64,000 bases of DNA from an uncultured Chitinophagaceae bacterium (GTDB lineage Bacteria > Bacteroidota > Bacteroidia > Chitinophagales > Chitinophagaceae), in assembly GCA_937981995.1 (NCBI GenBank), contig CALJNC010000027.1, forward strand, positions 27,151-91,150, read 5' to 3'. Shown here piece by piece: positions 34,948-45,512 of this stretch (positions are counted from its first letter, which is position 1; each line of letters opens with the position of its first letter). The notes beneath the pieces were generated by a model. The model did not search any database and was not told the DNA's origin. It saw nothing but the letters and a program-made list of their open reading frames with translations. The position numbers and the translations under genes are program-made.

Positions 34948-36003
34948 TTGTTTCAATTTTTAGTAAAAAAAATATTGAATTCCTTCCTCGTCTTACTAGG
35001 CGTTGTAACCCTTGTATTCTTCTTATTTTTTGTACTACTACCAGCTGACCCTGCCAGATTAACTATGGGACAACGCAGCGATGCGAAGACTATTGAAAAT
35101 GTACGCAAGGAGTTGTACCTCGATAAGCCATTACCTACTCAATTTGGTTTGTATTTAAATGATCTATCGCCTCTAGGAATCCATTATAAATCTGATAAAG
35201 AAAAATACGAATACGCTTCTCTATTAAATTTAGGAGATAAAAAAACAATCGCTATAAAAAAGCCATACTTGCGACGCTCTTATCAGAGCAAAATTAAAGT
35301 GTGGGACTTACTCATGGACGCCTTTCCTGGTACCTTAATTTTAGCATTCCTTTCCATAATCATTGCAACCATTGTAGGAATTTTCTTGGGTATTGTTGCG
35401 GCCGTAAAACATAACAGCTGGTTAGATACTACTGCGATTTTTACATCTGTGCTGGGAATTTCAGCTCCTAGCTTTTTTGCGGGTATTCTAATTGCATATC
35501 TCTTTGGTTTTTTACTAAGCGATTATACCGGCCTTGGTATTATATCTCCTCTGTGGGACTATGATCCAATATTGGGTAAACAAATACGGCTTAAGAGCTT
35601 GATTTTACCAGTTATTACATTGAGCATACGTCCAATGGCCATTATCACCCAAATTACACGTACGGCAATGCTAGACGTCTTGAATCAAGATTATATACGC
35701 ACAGCCTACGCTAAAGGCTTACGCAAAAAAGCGGTGATATGGAAACATGCTTTACGTAATGCATTAAACCCAGTTGTTACCTCAGTATCAGGATGGTTTG
35801 CTGAGCTATTGGCTGGTAGCTTTTTTATTGAATATATTTTTGGTTGGAAAGGCATAGGAAAAGTAACGGTAGATGCCTTGAACAAATTTGACTTCCCAGT
35901 AGTTATGGGCAGTGTAATATTTACAGCAACCTTCTTTATTGTAATAAATATATTGGTTGACTTTCTTTACGCTATTATTGATCCCAGGATAAAGAATTAT
36001 TAA
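34948..36003 (+). CDS. ABC transporter permease, peptide/nickel (DppB) type
   Basis: 351 aa inner-membrane permease, TTG start 3 nt after the preceding stop. N-terminal helix VLLGVVTLVFFLFFVLLPADPARL is the DppB/OppB signature. The EAA-like loop YIRTAYAKGLRKKAVIWKHALRNAL contacts the ATPase. Five or six helices. No ATPase, second permease or binding protein is adjacent, so it is an orphan that must assemble with subunits encoded elsewhere. No clear terminator follows. Confidence 0.88.
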   Translation: MFQFLVKKILNSFLVLLGVVTLVFFLFFVLLPADPARLTMGQRSDAKTIENVRKELYLDKPLPTQFGLYLNDLSPLGIHYKSDKEKYEYASLLNLGDKKTIAIKKPYLRRSYQSKIKVWDLLMDAFPGTLILAFLSIIIATIVGIFLGIVAAVKHNSWLDTTAIFTSVLGISAPSFFAGILIAYLFGFLLSDYTGLGIISPLWDYDPILGKQIRLKSLILPVITLSIRPMAIITQITRTAMLDVLNQDYIRTAYAKGLRKKAVIWKHALRNALNPVVTSVSGWFAELLAGSFFIEYIFGWKGIGKVTVDALNKFDFPVVMGSVIFTATFFIVINILVDFLYAIIDPRIKNY

Positions 36004-36087
36004 AATGAATTTTGTTTAAAGTATTAAAGTTTGTTGCATTTTTTTATAACACACTTTTCTTGTTTAGGCCAAACCTATTGCTAAAAA

Positions 36088-37620
36088 TTAGAGCCTAACA
36101 TACTCTACAAACTCCTCCCACTCCTCTTTTTGCCTTCCTTTCATTACTCTTGGAAATTTATTCATGGCACCTGTTTTTCCTTTCTTTTCTAAAAAATCTA
36201 AAAAGGCAGATGATGGTAGTACTTCTACAAAAACATTTTTTAAGGCATGCTCTCTTTCTACTTCATAATCGTCATTCAACTCGCATAAGGTCTTATCTAT
36301 CATATTCCTCACTTCTTCCTTATCAACAGGTTCATCGCAGCTTACATACCACTTATGAGCAAACATACCATCATAAGGAAAGCCAACTACGGTAAATTCC
36401 TTTATTGCAACGCCTAATTTTTGCTGCGTTTGCTCAATGGCTTTATTCATATTATCTACACTTAAATGCTCACCACATAAACTAAGGAATTGCTTCGTTC
36501 TACCTACAATTACAATTTCTGCTTCGGCCACATTGGTAAAGCGTAGCACATCGCCTATTAGGTAACGCCAAGCTCCTGAGCAAGAGCTTATTACAATAGC
36601 GTAATCTTTATTTTCTACAACTTCATGTATTCTATATGCTTTAGAACCTTGTTTTATCTCGCCGTCGTCAGTAAAGTTTTCAGAAACAAAAGGCACGAAC
36701 TCGTAAAATATTGAATTATTGGTTATTAGCGAAATGCCCTTAACACCTGGTCTTGACTGAAACCCAAACGAGCCTTCACTTGCCATATAGGTTTCAATAA
36801 AAACAATAGTATGACCCAATACTTTTTTAAAACTCTCACGATAGGGCTCAAAAGAAACACCACCATGAATGTATAACGAGAGGTTAGGCCAGATTTCATG
36901 AATGTGTTCTACCTTATGATATTCAATTACTTTTTCGAGTACAATTTGAACCCAAGCTGGCACACCAGCTACAATACTTACATCCCATTTTTTAGCGTTG
37001 CGTACAATTAAATTTATTCGATCTTCCCAACGCGGGCGTTTTGAAATTTTTTGGCCCGGCTTATAAAAAAAATAAGAAATCCATTTAGGCATTTCCTTAG
37101 CAGAAATACCACTCATATCCCCTTCATAATAATCTCCTTTTTCGTTTAAAGCAGTTGTGCCACCCAGCATTAAAACTCCTTTCGAAAAAACAGTATCTGG
37201 CAAATTAAAATTCAACAAACTTGCCAATTGTTTAAAGCCCGTTTTCTTAGTGGATTTTACCATATCATCCGTTACCGGAATATGTTTACTAGCACTTTCA
37301 GATGTCCCTGAACTTAAAGCAAAGTATTTTACTTTGCCTGGCCATGCTACACTAGCTTCGCCTTCATGGCTAAAACGCCACCATTCCTTATACATGGAGG
37401 AATAGTTATGATATGGAATACGCTCTGCAAATAATTGATAGCTTTCATCGGATTTCAGTATTTCATCAAATTTGTAATATTTTCCAAATTGTGTTTGCGC
37501 TGCCGTTTTTAATAATCGATTTAATTCTAACTCTTGGTATCTTCTATGTGAGGCGTTTCTCAAAGTAAACGTACTTTGAATTTTAAGATACCTTTTAATA
37601 ATTTGTCCTAGTAATGCCAA
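36088..37620 (-). CDS. GH3 family acyl-adenylating enzyme
   Basis: 510 aa homologue of the plant GH3 auxin-conjugating family. ATP motif ALSSGTSESASKHIP, then IETYMASEGSFGFQ and IGDVLRFTNV with the nucleotide-binding Asp, and a C-terminal domain ending KFPRVMKGRQKEEWEEF. Bacterial GH3 proteins are presumed to ligate acids to amino acids; substrate unknown. TTG start at 37620, 22 nt after the upstream TPR gene, so probably co-transcribed. Confidence 0.85.
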   Translation of the reverse strand: MALLGQIIKRYLKIQSTFTLRNASHRRYQELELNRLLKTAAQTQFGKYYKFDEILKSDESYQLFAERIPYHNYSSMYKEWWRFSHEGEASVAWPGKVKYFALSSGTSESASKHIPVTDDMVKSTKKTGFKQLASLLNFNLPDTVFSKGVLMLGGTTALNEKGDYYEGDMSGISAKEMPKWISYFFYKPGQKISKRPRWEDRINLIVRNAKKWDVSIVAGVPAWVQIVLEKVIEYHKVEHIHEIWPNLSLYIHGGVSFEPYRESFKKVLGHTIVFIETYMASEGSFGFQSRPGVKGISLITNNSIFYEFVPFVSENFTDDGEIKQGSKAYRIHEVVENKDYAIVISSCSGAWRYLIGDVLRFTNVAEAEIVIVGRTKQFLSLCGEHLSVDNMNKAIEQTQQKLGVAIKEFTVVGFPYDGMFAHKWYVSCDEPVDKEEVRNMIDKTLCELNDDYEVEREHALKNVFVEVLPSSAFLDFLEKKGKTGAMNKFPRVMKGRQKEEWEEFVEYVRL

Positions 37621-37642
37621 GTGTAAAAATTAGGTTGTAATA

Positions 37643-38662
37643 CTAATCCTCAAATTTTAATTTTATGCCATATTGCTTTAAAATATTATAAAACTTTGCT
37701 TCTCCACTCTTTGTCCGAGCAATATCAGAGTGTAAATAAGCCATCATTTTTTCGGCATCTGCTCGGTACGGATTATTTGTTTTTTTATAAATATTATAGG
37801 CTTGACAAATACTGTGCAAAGAAGGGGTTGTTTTACCCATGGTTGCTAATATACGGCCTTTCCCAAAATAGCCTTCAGCATTATCTGGCTGCGAACGTGT
37901 GAGTTTATTATATGACTCTAATGCCATTTCTGGCTTTTTCATATACTCATATACAATAGGTATATTTTGCACCGACATAGATCCATTGGGTGAAATTTTC
38001 AAAGACTTTTTATAAGCCGCTAAAGCCTTATCATATTTTTTTAAGTAACGATAAGTCAAGCCCAAATTATCCCAAGCAAAAGCAAAGTTCTCATCTACAG
38101 CAAGTGCTTTTTTATAATATTTCGCTGCTTTATCAAATTGTTTATCTTTAAAGGCATCCATACCATCACTATAAAAAGATAAAGCCTTTGGATTATCAGA
38201 AACCGAATTAATACTTTCCTTATCGCTTGCGGCAATCAACTCTTGCATAATAGTACAGCTATCCATTAAAATTCGTTCCATTTCAAAGTAAGCTTGTTTC
38301 TTATCCTTACTATCACCGCTTACATTAATATTTATTACATTGTTTGAATCTGGTTTAGCAAACATGGCTTTATTTATTGCTGTGCCCAGCATATAAGCTC
38401 CCGTTCTACTTTTAATACATTCACCTATTTCAGCTGAAACTGCCAATCTACTTTTATCTAAAACAGAAATAGAATCGATACAATCGCAGGCAGACATTGC
38501 CAATTCAACCTTTAATTTTTCAGATGAGAAAGATGATTCTATTTCTTTGAGTAAGTCCTCTTTTGCTTTACCAGTAAGCTCAACAGATTTCCCTTTATCT
38601 TCTTGAGCAAATGCACCGGTATGGATAAAAACACTTAGGATGGCAATTAAGAAATATTTCAT
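37643..38662 (-). CDS. exported TPR-repeat protein
   Basis: 339 aa with a signal peptide (MKYFLIAILSVFIHTGAFAQ). A Cys-containing helical region (SACDCIDSI) is followed from about residue 165 by tandem TPRs (DGMDAFKDKQFDKAAKYYKK; AWDNLGLTYRYLKKYDKALA; EGYFGKGRILATMGKTTPSL). Periplasmic scaffold by inference. Likely first gene of a pair with GH3. Confidence 0.75.
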   Translation of the reverse strand: MKYFLIAILSVFIHTGAFAQEDKGKSVELTGKAKEDLLKEIESSFSSEKLKVELAMSACDCIDSISVLDKSRLAVSAEIGECIKSRTGAYMLGTAINKAMFAKPDSNNVININVSGDSKDKKQAYFEMERILMDSCTIMQELIAASDKESINSVSDNPKALSFYSDGMDAFKDKQFDKAAKYYKKALAVDENFAFAWDNLGLTYRYLKKYDKALAAYKKSLKISPNGSMSVQNIPIVYEYMKKPEMALESYNKLTRSQPDNAEGYFGKGRILATMGKTTPSLHSICQAYNIYKKTNNPYRADAEKMMAYLHSDIARTKSGEAKFYNILKQYGIKLKFED

Positions 38663-38755
38663 TTATTAAAAATACAATCTTACTTCAGAATTCAAAATCT
38701 TAAATTAACATTTCTAAATTCCCATTAGCTCGTAACTTGCAGCTTTAATGTAGGG

Positions 38756-41143
38756 ATGAAACATATTTTATATACAATTTCGCTATTACTCTTATCTAAT
38801 ATATTGCTTGCGCAAAACGTTACCCTTAGCGGCTATGTAAAAGATGGCGCTACTGGAGAAACGCTACCGGCAGCATCTATTTTTATTAGTAATTTAAAAA
38901 AAGGAGTAAAAGCTAATATGTATGGCTTTTATTCTATTACCGTCCCTAAAGGAACACATGAGGTTCGTATTACGTACGTGGGGTATGAAACCTTTAATAA
39001 AACAATCAACTTAGAAGGCAGTAAAAAAGAAAATTTTGAACTAGCTCGAAAAAAAAGAGAAACAAAAAAGGTAGTCATCAAATCGCGTAAGGCTGATGCC
39101 AATGTTGAAAGTACCGATGTTGGATTACACACACTATCCGTAAGTGATGTAAAAAAGCTACCGGTAATTTTAGGCGAGGTAGATGTACTTAAAGCAATTC
39201 AATTATTGCCTGGTGTAAACTCAGCGGGTGAAGGACAAAGTGGTTTTTACGTGCGTGGTGGCGGACCGGATCAAAACTTAATTCTATTAGACGATGCACC
39301 GGTTTACAACTCAGGACACTTATTTGGTTTCTTCTCGGTTTTTAATGCTGATGCTATTAAAAACGTAACACTTATTAAAGGGGGAATGCCTGCCAAGTAT
39401 GGTGGTCGTTTATCCTCAGTGGTTGACATTACTATGAAAGATGGTAATAATAAAGCTTACCAAGTAGATGGCGGTATTGGTTTAATTGCTTCACGGCTTG
39501 CTATTCAAGGCCCAATTGTAAAAGATAAAGGCTCTTTTATTGTAAGTGGAAGACGCACGTATATTGATGCCTTAACTAGACCCTTTGTAAATAAAGAAAG
39601 TTCGTTTGCAGGCTCAGGATATTACTTCTATGATTTAAACGCTAAAATGAACTATACCGTTTCTGATAAGGACCGTCTCTATTTAAGCGGGTACTTTGGT
39701 AGAGATGTTTTTACTTTTCAAAACAATGGAGGTAATGTAAAAATCAATATCCCTTGGGGAAATTCTACGGGTACCTTTCGTTGGAATCATTTATTCAATG
39801 ATAAATTATTCATGAACACTACCCTCCTTTATAATGATTACAATTTTGCCTTTAATGGAGAGTTTCAAACCAACACGCGTTTTCAGTTATCAAGCGGAAT
39901 TCGTGATATTGGACTAAAATCTGACATCGATTTTTATTCAAAATTCAATCATAGTTTCAAGGCTGGTATTAATTATACCTTTCACACCTTTACCCCCACT
40001 ACAGTAGGTGGACAAGCCAATGGTGTAGAAATCAACCCTGATTTGGCACCTAAAAAATATGCACATGAATCTGGCATATATGTACAAGATGAGTTTGATA
40101 TTGGCGAGCATGTAAAAATTAATGCAGGTTTGCGTTATTCTAGTTTTTTACAAGTGGGTCCCTACACTAAGTATGAATTTGCCGATGAAGAAAAAACGCA
40201 AAAGATTGATAGCACCTATTTTGGCCGTGGAGATATAGCTCAAGCATATGGTGGCTGGGAACCTAGATTGAATGCCCGTTTTGCTTTAAACAATGCTTCT
40301 TCTATAAAAGCAAGTGTAGCACGTAATTACCAATACATACACTTAGTAACTAATAATGGCTCTACGCTTCCTACTGATTTATGGACACCCAGTTCTTTTT
40401 ATGTTAGACCTCAAAAAGGATGGCAATACAGTTTAGGATACTTCCGTAATTTCTTTGACGATGCGCTGGAGACTTCGGTTGAAGTATATTACAAGGATAT
40501 GAAAAACCTGCTAGAGTATCGTGAGGGTTATACCCCTGATGAGGTAGGCGATGTTGATTTTGATTTTGTATTTGGAACAGGTGAAGCATATGGTACTGAA
40601 TTTTATGTAAACAAAGTAAAAGGCAAATGGACCGGTTGGATTTCTTATACCCTTGCATGGACTAAACGCTTATTCCCAGATTTAAATAATAATGAAAAAT
40701 ACTTTGCGAAGTATGATCAGCGTCACAACTTATCCATTGTAAATACATATGAGTTAAATAAAAAATGGACTTTATCTGCATTATTTGTTTTTGGTAGTGG
40801 TACTAGAGTTACACTACCCACTTCTCTTGCATTTATAGCAAACAATGGGGATTTTCAGCTTGTTCAAAATTTTGACGAATTAAACAATCAAGTAATTCCT
40901 GCTTATCATCGTTTTGATTTAGGTGCGGTATATACACCAACTCCAAAAAAAGAAAAGAAATGGCAAAGCACTTGGACCTTTGGAATTTATAATGTTTACA
41001 GCCGACAAAACCCTTACTTCCTTTACTTAGATTTACCGGGCGCAGTGCAAGACCCTGGTGGTGTGGAGGTTAAATTAAAACAAGTATCGGTTTTCCCTAT
41101 TATACCTAGTATTACTTATAATTTTAAGTGGAAACAGAAATAG
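38756..41143 (+). CDS. TonB-dependent outer-membrane receptor
   Basis: 795 aa. Signal peptide MKHILYTISLLLLSNILLAQ, then a carboxypeptidase-regulatory-like domain (VTLSGYVKDGATGETLPAAS), a plug (AIQLLPGVNSAGEGQSGFYV; RGGGPDQNLILLDDAPVYN; KGGMPAKYGGRLSSVVDI) and a 22-strand-type barrel ending in YNFKWKQK. No SusD partner is adjacent, so glycan uptake is not implied; substrate unknown. It converges on the polyprenyl synthase gene with a 14-nt gap. Confidence 0.92.
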   Translation: MKHILYTISLLLLSNILLAQNVTLSGYVKDGATGETLPAASIFISNLKKGVKANMYGFYSITVPKGTHEVRITYVGYETFNKTINLEGSKKENFELARKKRETKKVVIKSRKADANVESTDVGLHTLSVSDVKKLPVILGEVDVLKAIQLLPGVNSAGEGQSGFYVRGGGPDQNLILLDDAPVYNSGHLFGFFSVFNADAIKNVTLIKGGMPAKYGGRLSSVVDITMKDGNNKAYQVDGGIGLIASRLAIQGPIVKDKGSFIVSGRRTYIDALTRPFVNKESSFAGSGYYFYDLNAKMNYTVSDKDRLYLSGYFGRDVFTFQNNGGNVKINIPWGNSTGTFRWNHLFNDKLFMNTTLLYNDYNFAFNGEFQTNTRFQLSSGIRDIGLKSDIDFYSKFNHSFKAGINYTFHTFTPTTVGGQANGVEINPDLAPKKYAHESGIYVQDEFDIGEHVKINAGLRYSSFLQVGPYTKYEFADEEKTQKIDSTYFGRGDIAQAYGGWEPRLNARFALNNASSIKASVARNYQYIHLVTNNGSTLPTDLWTPSSFYVRPQKGWQYSLGYFRNFFDDALETSVEVYYKDMKNLLEYREGYTPDEVGDVDFDFVFGTGEAYGTEFYVNKVKGKWTGWISYTLAWTKRLFPDLNNNEKYFAKYDQRHNLSIVNTYELNKKWTLSALFVFGSGTRVTLPTSLAFIANNGDFQLVQNFDELNNQVIPAYHRFDLGAVYTPTPKKEKKWQSTWTFGIYNVYSRQNPYFLYLDLPGAVQDPGGVEVKLKQVSVFPIIPSITYNFKWKQK

Positions 41144-41157
41144 TCGTAAGTAAAATT

Positions 41158-42123
41158 TTAATACTCTCTTGACAATAACTGCGTTGCCAATTCTTTTAGA
41201 GGCTGCAAACTCTCTTTAGGTAAAGACATCTTATCCAACTCCGCAAAGGCCTTATTGGAATAGTCCTCCTTCAATTTATAAACATAATCACGTGCGCCTA
41301 ACTTATCATAAATTTCTTTGGTCGCTTCTACTTTATTATCAGCCTTCCCATTGTATTGTTCTAATAGCTTATTGACTAGTTCTTCATTATCCTGATCCGT
41401 ACAGTAGCAATAAAATATTGTTTTCTTATTAGCTAGTATATCTCCTCCAACTTTTTTACCGGTTTTACTTTCATCTCCATATGCATCAAGGTAATCATCT
41501 TTTACCTGAAAAGCCAAACCTACATAACGACCAAAATTATAAATCGCATCCAAGTCTTCCTGCTTACCATTACCAAGTATCGCTCCTATTTTTAAAGAGG
41601 CGGCAAGTAAAACGGAGGTTTTGAGCTCAATCATTTTTAGATAGTCAGCTGTTTTTACATCTACTATAGATTCAAAATCCATATCCATTTGCTGACCTTC
41701 ACATACCTCAATAGCTGTTTGATTAAAAACAGAAATGATTTCTTTTTTTCTATCAGAACTTAATTCGTTCAATAGCTCGTACGTATAAATATTTAGAACA
41801 TCGCCACTTAAAATCGCAGTTGGTTCTGAATATTTTTTATGTACAGTTGGTTGCCCTCTTCTAATATCAGCTTCGTCCATGATATCATCATGAACCAAAG
41901 AAAAATTATGAAACAATTCCAAAGCAAGTGCTGAGTTTAAAACATCATCATTCACCTGAGCAAAAGCATCAGCTGACATAAGGCATAAAACAGGTCTAAT
42001 TCTTTTACCTCCAATAGACAATATATGTCTACAAGCACCGTACAACGCCGCTGGCTTTTCAGGAAAACTGTAATTTTCTAAGTGCTGCGAAAATTGTTCG
42101 CGCAAATCGTTAAATGATTGCAT
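41158..42123 (-). CDS. polyprenyl diphosphate synthase
   Basis: 321 aa trans-isoprenyl diphosphate synthase. First Asp-rich motif HDDIMDEADIRRGQPTVH (DDxxD) and second motif FQVKDDYLDAYGD. A small residue precedes the first motif (FHNFSLVHDD), which fits a medium-chain (C15-C20 or longer) product, but chain length is not certain. It starts 8 nt after clpC ends, an operon pairing. Confidence 0.9.
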   Translation of the reverse strand: MQSFNDLREQFSQHLENYSFPEKPAALYGACRHILSIGGKRIRPVLCLMSADAFAQVNDDVLNSALALELFHNFSLVHDDIMDEADIRRGQPTVHKKYSEPTAILSGDVLNIYTYELLNELSSDRKKEIISVFNQTAIEVCEGQQMDMDFESIVDVKTADYLKMIELKTSVLLAASLKIGAILGNGKQEDLDAIYNFGRYVGLAFQVKDDYLDAYGDESKTGKKVGGDILANKKTIFYCYCTDQDNEELVNKLLEQYNGKADNKVEATKEIYDKLGARDYVYKLKEDYSNKAFAELDKMSLPKESLQPLKELATQLLSREY

Positions 42124-42131
42124 TTAAAGTA

Positions 42132-44729
42132 TTAGCTATCTTTAGTTGAACTTTCTTCGGTATCAGAATCTTTTGATTTATCCTTTTTAGGAGCTGCTTT
42201 TGCCTTTCCTTTCTTATTGGTAAAAACTAGTTTTTCTTTATCCTTATCAAGGTCTGCTTTTAAGGTATCGCCTTCTTGAATATTCTGATTCAAAATTTCC
42301 TCTGCCAATGGGTCTTCAAGATATTTTTGAAGTGCACGGTGCAAAGGCCTTGCGCCATACTGCTCATCATATCCTTTATCCGCAATAAACGACTTAGCCG
42401 CTTTTGACAATTCTAATTGGAAACCTAAATCATTTAAACGCTTCATTACACCTTCCAATACAATATCAATAATTACATGTATATCTTCTGGCTTAAGCGA
42501 GTTAAATATCACAACATCATCTATACGATTTAAAAACTCAGGTGCGAAGGTTCGCTTCAAAGCTTTTTCAATTACTGATTTATTATTTTCATCTGCTTTA
42601 GTAGTTTTTGCATTGGTTGCAAAACCTACACCACTTCCAAATTCTTTTAACTGACGCACACCAATATTTGACGTCATGATAATCAATGTATTCTTAAAAT
42701 CAATTTTACGCCCCATACCATCGGTTAATTGACCATCGTCAAAAACTTGAAGTAAAAGATTAAAAATATCTGGGTGCGCTTTTTCTATTTCATCTAAAAG
42801 AATCACAGAGTATGGCTTACGTCTTACTTTTTCAGTTAGTTGTCCACCTTCCTCGTACCCCACATATCCGGGAGGAGCACCAATCAATCTACTTACAGAG
42901 AATTTCTCCATATACTCACTCATATCCACTCTAATAAGCGAATCTTCACTATTGAACATTTGACGAGATAGTACTCTTGCCAACTCTGTTTTACCCACAC
43001 CAGTAGGTCCTAAAAAGATAAAGGTCCCAATCGGTTTCTTAGGGTCTTTTAATCCAACTCGGTTTCGCTGTATTGCTTTTACTACTTTTTTAATTGCGTC
43101 TTCTTGCCCAATAACTTTTCCGCCAAGGTCTTCGCCCATGTTGCGCAATTTGGCACTTTCGGCCTCTACCATACGCATAACTGGTATGCCAGTCATCATG
43201 CTTATAACTTCAGCAATATCTTCCTCACCAATTGGGTGCTTCTTATTTTTTATAGATTCTTCCCATTGCTTTTTAGCAACTTCTAATTCCTCTTGTAGCT
43301 TCTTTTCTTTATCACGTAGTGAAGCCGCTTTTTCAAATTGCTGACTTTTTACTACTTGATTTTTCTCCAATTTTACATCTTCAATCTTTTGCTCAAGTTC
43401 AAGCATCGAAGGTGGTACATCAATATTTTTTAAGTGCACACGCGCTCCTACTTCATCTAAAACATCAATTGCTTTATCAGGCAATAATCTATCGGTAATA
43501 TAACGGTCACTTAATTTTACACACGCTTCAATAGCCTCATCATCATAATCTACATTATGAAAATCTTCGTAACGAGATTTTAAATTACTTAAAATCGTAA
43601 TTGTTTCATCTACACTTGGTGGTTCAACTAATACCTTCTGGAATCTTCTATCCAATGCACCATCTTTTTCAATATGCATACGGTACTCATCTAAGGTACT
43701 CGCACCAATACATTGCAGCTCACCTCTTGCCAAGGCTGGCTTAAATATATTAGAAGCATCTAAGCTACCACTGGCACCACCTGCACCTACTATCGTGTGC
43801 ATTTCATCAATGAATAAAATGATATCCTTATTTTTTTCCAGCTCATTCATTATAGCTTTCATTCGCTCCTCAAACTGTCCGCGATATTTTGTACCAGCAA
43901 CCAAAGCCGCTAGGTCTAATGAAATAACACGTTTATCAAAAAGAACTCTTGAAACCTTGCGCTGATAAATTCTTAAAGCTAAACCTTCAACGATGGCAGT
44001 TTTACCTACTCCAGGCTCACCAATTAAAATAGGATTATTTTTTTTACGACGAGATAGTATTTGCGATACACGCTCTATTTCTTTTTCACGTCCTACAATA
44101 GGATCTAAATCATCATTCTCAGCTAAGCGCGAAATATCTCTACCAAAGTTATCCAAAACAGGCGTTTTAGATTTAGTCGTTTTCTTTCTTTTTGCTCCGC
44201 CACCGCCGGCACCTCCATATTGTGATGGCTGCTCTTCACCAAAATCTTCTGGCTCATCAGTACTTGCTCTAAAACCTTGAGCAAAATCATCTAAAGGTGT
44301 ACCTGTAAGCTCCGCTTTAAACAAATCATAATCAACGCCTAATCGATTTAAGATTTGACAAGCTACATTGTCTTTATTTTTAAGAATAGAAAGCATTAAA
44401 TGTTCTGATTCAATCAAATCACTATTCAACGCTTTACGCTCCAACTTGCACAAACGAATTACTCGTTCAGCTTGTCTGGTGAGCGGTATACTGTTTAAAC
44501 CTTCTACCTTTCTATTGCTTTTGTTTTTTATTACTTTTTCAAGCTCACGACGCAAATCGTACAAATCAATACGTACATTTTTAAGTACTTGTATCGCTGT
44601 AGAATCTCCCTCACGAATCAATCCGAGCACAAAATGCTCCGTTCCTATAAAATCATTACCCAAGCGAAGAGCTTCTTCCCTGCTGTAATTAATTATTTCT
44701 TTTACTTTTTCTGAATATTGCGAATCCAT
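42132..44729 (-). CDS. clpC: AAA+ Clp protease ATPase ClpC
   Basis: 865 aa Hsp100 unfoldase feeding ClpP. Two Clp_N repeats at 1-150, ATPase 1 with GEPGVGKT, a short UVR-type middle domain ([20 protein letters not shown]) that marks ClpC rather than ClpB, and ATPase 2 with GPTGVGKT and [20 protein letters not shown]. The C-terminal tail is Lys/Ser/Asp-rich. The -7 box is 7 nt from the ATG, so the mRNA may be leaderless; no HrcA/CIRCE-like repeat is seen there. Confidence 0.95.
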   Translation of the reverse strand: MDSQYSEKVKEIINYSREEALRLGNDFIGTEHFVLGLIREGDSTAIQVLKNVRIDLYDLRRELEKVIKNKSNRKVEGLNSIPLTRQAERVIRLCKLERKALNSDLIESEHLMLSILKNKDNVACQILNRLGVDYDLFKAELTGTPLDDFAQGFRASTDEPEDFGEEQPSQYGGAGGGGAKRKKTTKSKTPVLDNFGRDISRLAENDDLDPIVGREKEIERVSQILSRRKKNNPILIGEPGVGKTAIVEGLALRIYQRKVSRVLFDKRVISLDLAALVAGTKYRGQFEERMKAIMNELEKNKDIILFIDEMHTIVGAGGASGSLDASNIFKPALARGELQCIGASTLDEYRMHIEKDGALDRRFQKVLVEPPSVDETITILSNLKSRYEDFHNVDYDDEAIEACVKLSDRYITDRLLPDKAIDVLDEVGARVHLKNIDVPPSMLELEQKIEDVKLEKNQVVKSQQFEKAASLRDKEKKLQEELEVAKKQWEESIKNKKHPIGEEDIAEVISMMTGIPVMRMVEAESAKLRNMGEDLGGKVIGQEDAIKKVVKAIQRNRVGLKDPKKPIGTFIFLGPTGVGKTELARVLSRQMFNSEDSLIRVDMSEYMEKFSVSRLIGAPPGYVGYEEGGQLTEKVRRKPYSVILLDEIEKAHPDIFNLLLQVFDDGQLTDGMGRKIDFKNTLIIMTSNIGVRQLKEFGSGVGFATNAKTTKADENNKSVIEKALKRTFAPEFLNRIDDVVIFNSLKPEDIHVIIDIVLEGVMKRLNDLGFQLELSKAAKSFIADKGYDEQYGARPLHRALQKYLEDPLAEEILNQNIQEGDTLKADLDKDKEKLVFTNKKGKAKAAPKKDKSKDSDTEESSTKDS

Positions 44730-44736
44730 ATCCTTA

Positions 44737-44744
44737 CAAATTTA
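44737..44744 (-). promoter_or_regulatory. -7 promoter element of clpC
   Basis: Minus strand TAAATTTG, 7 nt before the ATG at 44729. Confidence 0.5.
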
Positions 44745-44780
44745 AATGATTATTGTTTACTTTGGCACAAGTTTTATACT

Positions 44781-45197
44781 ATGAGTTTCAACATTGAGCA
44801 TAAAGAGAATTTCAACATCGTCACCTCAACAATAGATGCGTTTGAAGGTGCTGAGTTTACAGCCTTTACCAAATTTTTGGAAGAAAATAACAGTTTAGGT
44901 AAAAACCTAGTTATTGACATATCCGAAGTAAAAGAAATGGGGTCTGATGCAATGCATCAGCTTACAGCATTTCAAGAAGGTAGCTATAACTTAGATACGT
45001 CTTTTGTTATTTGCTGTGGAAATGAAGACCTCTATGAGGATTTTCAAACCTTATTTCCTACTGATACCATGATAATTGCTCCTACGCGAGAAGAAGCGAT
45101 AGATGTGGTAATGATGGATGTAATGGAAAGAGAACTTATGGCAGGAGATGAAGACTCAGACGATGCGCAGGATTACTTTTCTCCGAAGGACAATTAG
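44781..45197 (+). CDS. STAS-like (anti-sigma-antagonist fold) protein
   Basis: 138 aa acidic soluble protein from ATG 44781; the in-frame extension to 44718 would cross the clpC start region. The pattern of strand, LVIDISEVKEMGSDAMHQLT helix and strand matches a STAS domain, in which a Ser after the LDLS-like strand is the phosphorylation site (here MGSDAM). The C-terminal acidic tail (GDEDSDDAQD) is extra. Divergent from clpC; partner unknown. Confidence 0.6.
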   Translation: MSFNIEHKENFNIVTSTIDAFEGAEFTAFTKFLEENNSLGKNLVIDISEVKEMGSDAMHQLTAFQEGSYNLDTSFVICCGNEDLYEDFQTLFPTDTMIIAPTREEAIDVVMMDVMERELMAGDEDSDDAQDYFSPKDN

Positions 45198-45489
45198 TTG
45201 GCTGATAACGTATAATTGAAAATTAATAGCTACATTTTTTATAAAACAAGGCAATAGCTAAAACTGGATTGCGATATAATTTATCCTTTAAACATACCTT
45301 AGATATTGATCTTTTTTCCAATCGAGGACTCAAAGGAGTTACTGCAAAGAATTCTAGCTTTTTCTATAAAAACCTAAACCAGGCTAAATAATGGCAGTAT
45401 GGATTAGGAATGACATATATCTTTTAAAGCACTTCTTTTTTTAGCTATACTTCGCCCTTAAGTTTCCCTTAAATATGGCCTTCCTGCTT
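45198..45489 (+). other. intergenic region with possible gene relic
   Basis: About 290 bases between the STAS-like gene and the nuo promoter. A stop-free stretch at 45251-45391 would read as 46 residues resembling the C-terminal strands of an outer-membrane barrel (TGLRYNLSFKHTLDIDLF and on), but no start codon or upstream gene body is present. Otherwise AT-rich with no hairpin I can defend. Confidence 0.25.
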
Positions 45490-45497
45490 TATCTTTG
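45490..45497 (+). promoter_or_regulatory. -7 promoter element of the nuoA-E operon
   Basis: TATCTTTG, 15 nt before the nuoA ATG at 45513. Confidence 0.55.
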
Positions 45498-45512
45498 TGG
45501 CATACATTTCAG

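Noticed and set aside
43993..44280. Plus-strand frame of 95 codons inside clpC
   Set aside because: Shadow of clpC; its Pro/Phe-rich composition is what antisense of an ATPase gives.
42132..44729. ClpB chaperone
   Set aside because: The middle region is a short UVR-type segment rather than the long ClpB coiled coil.
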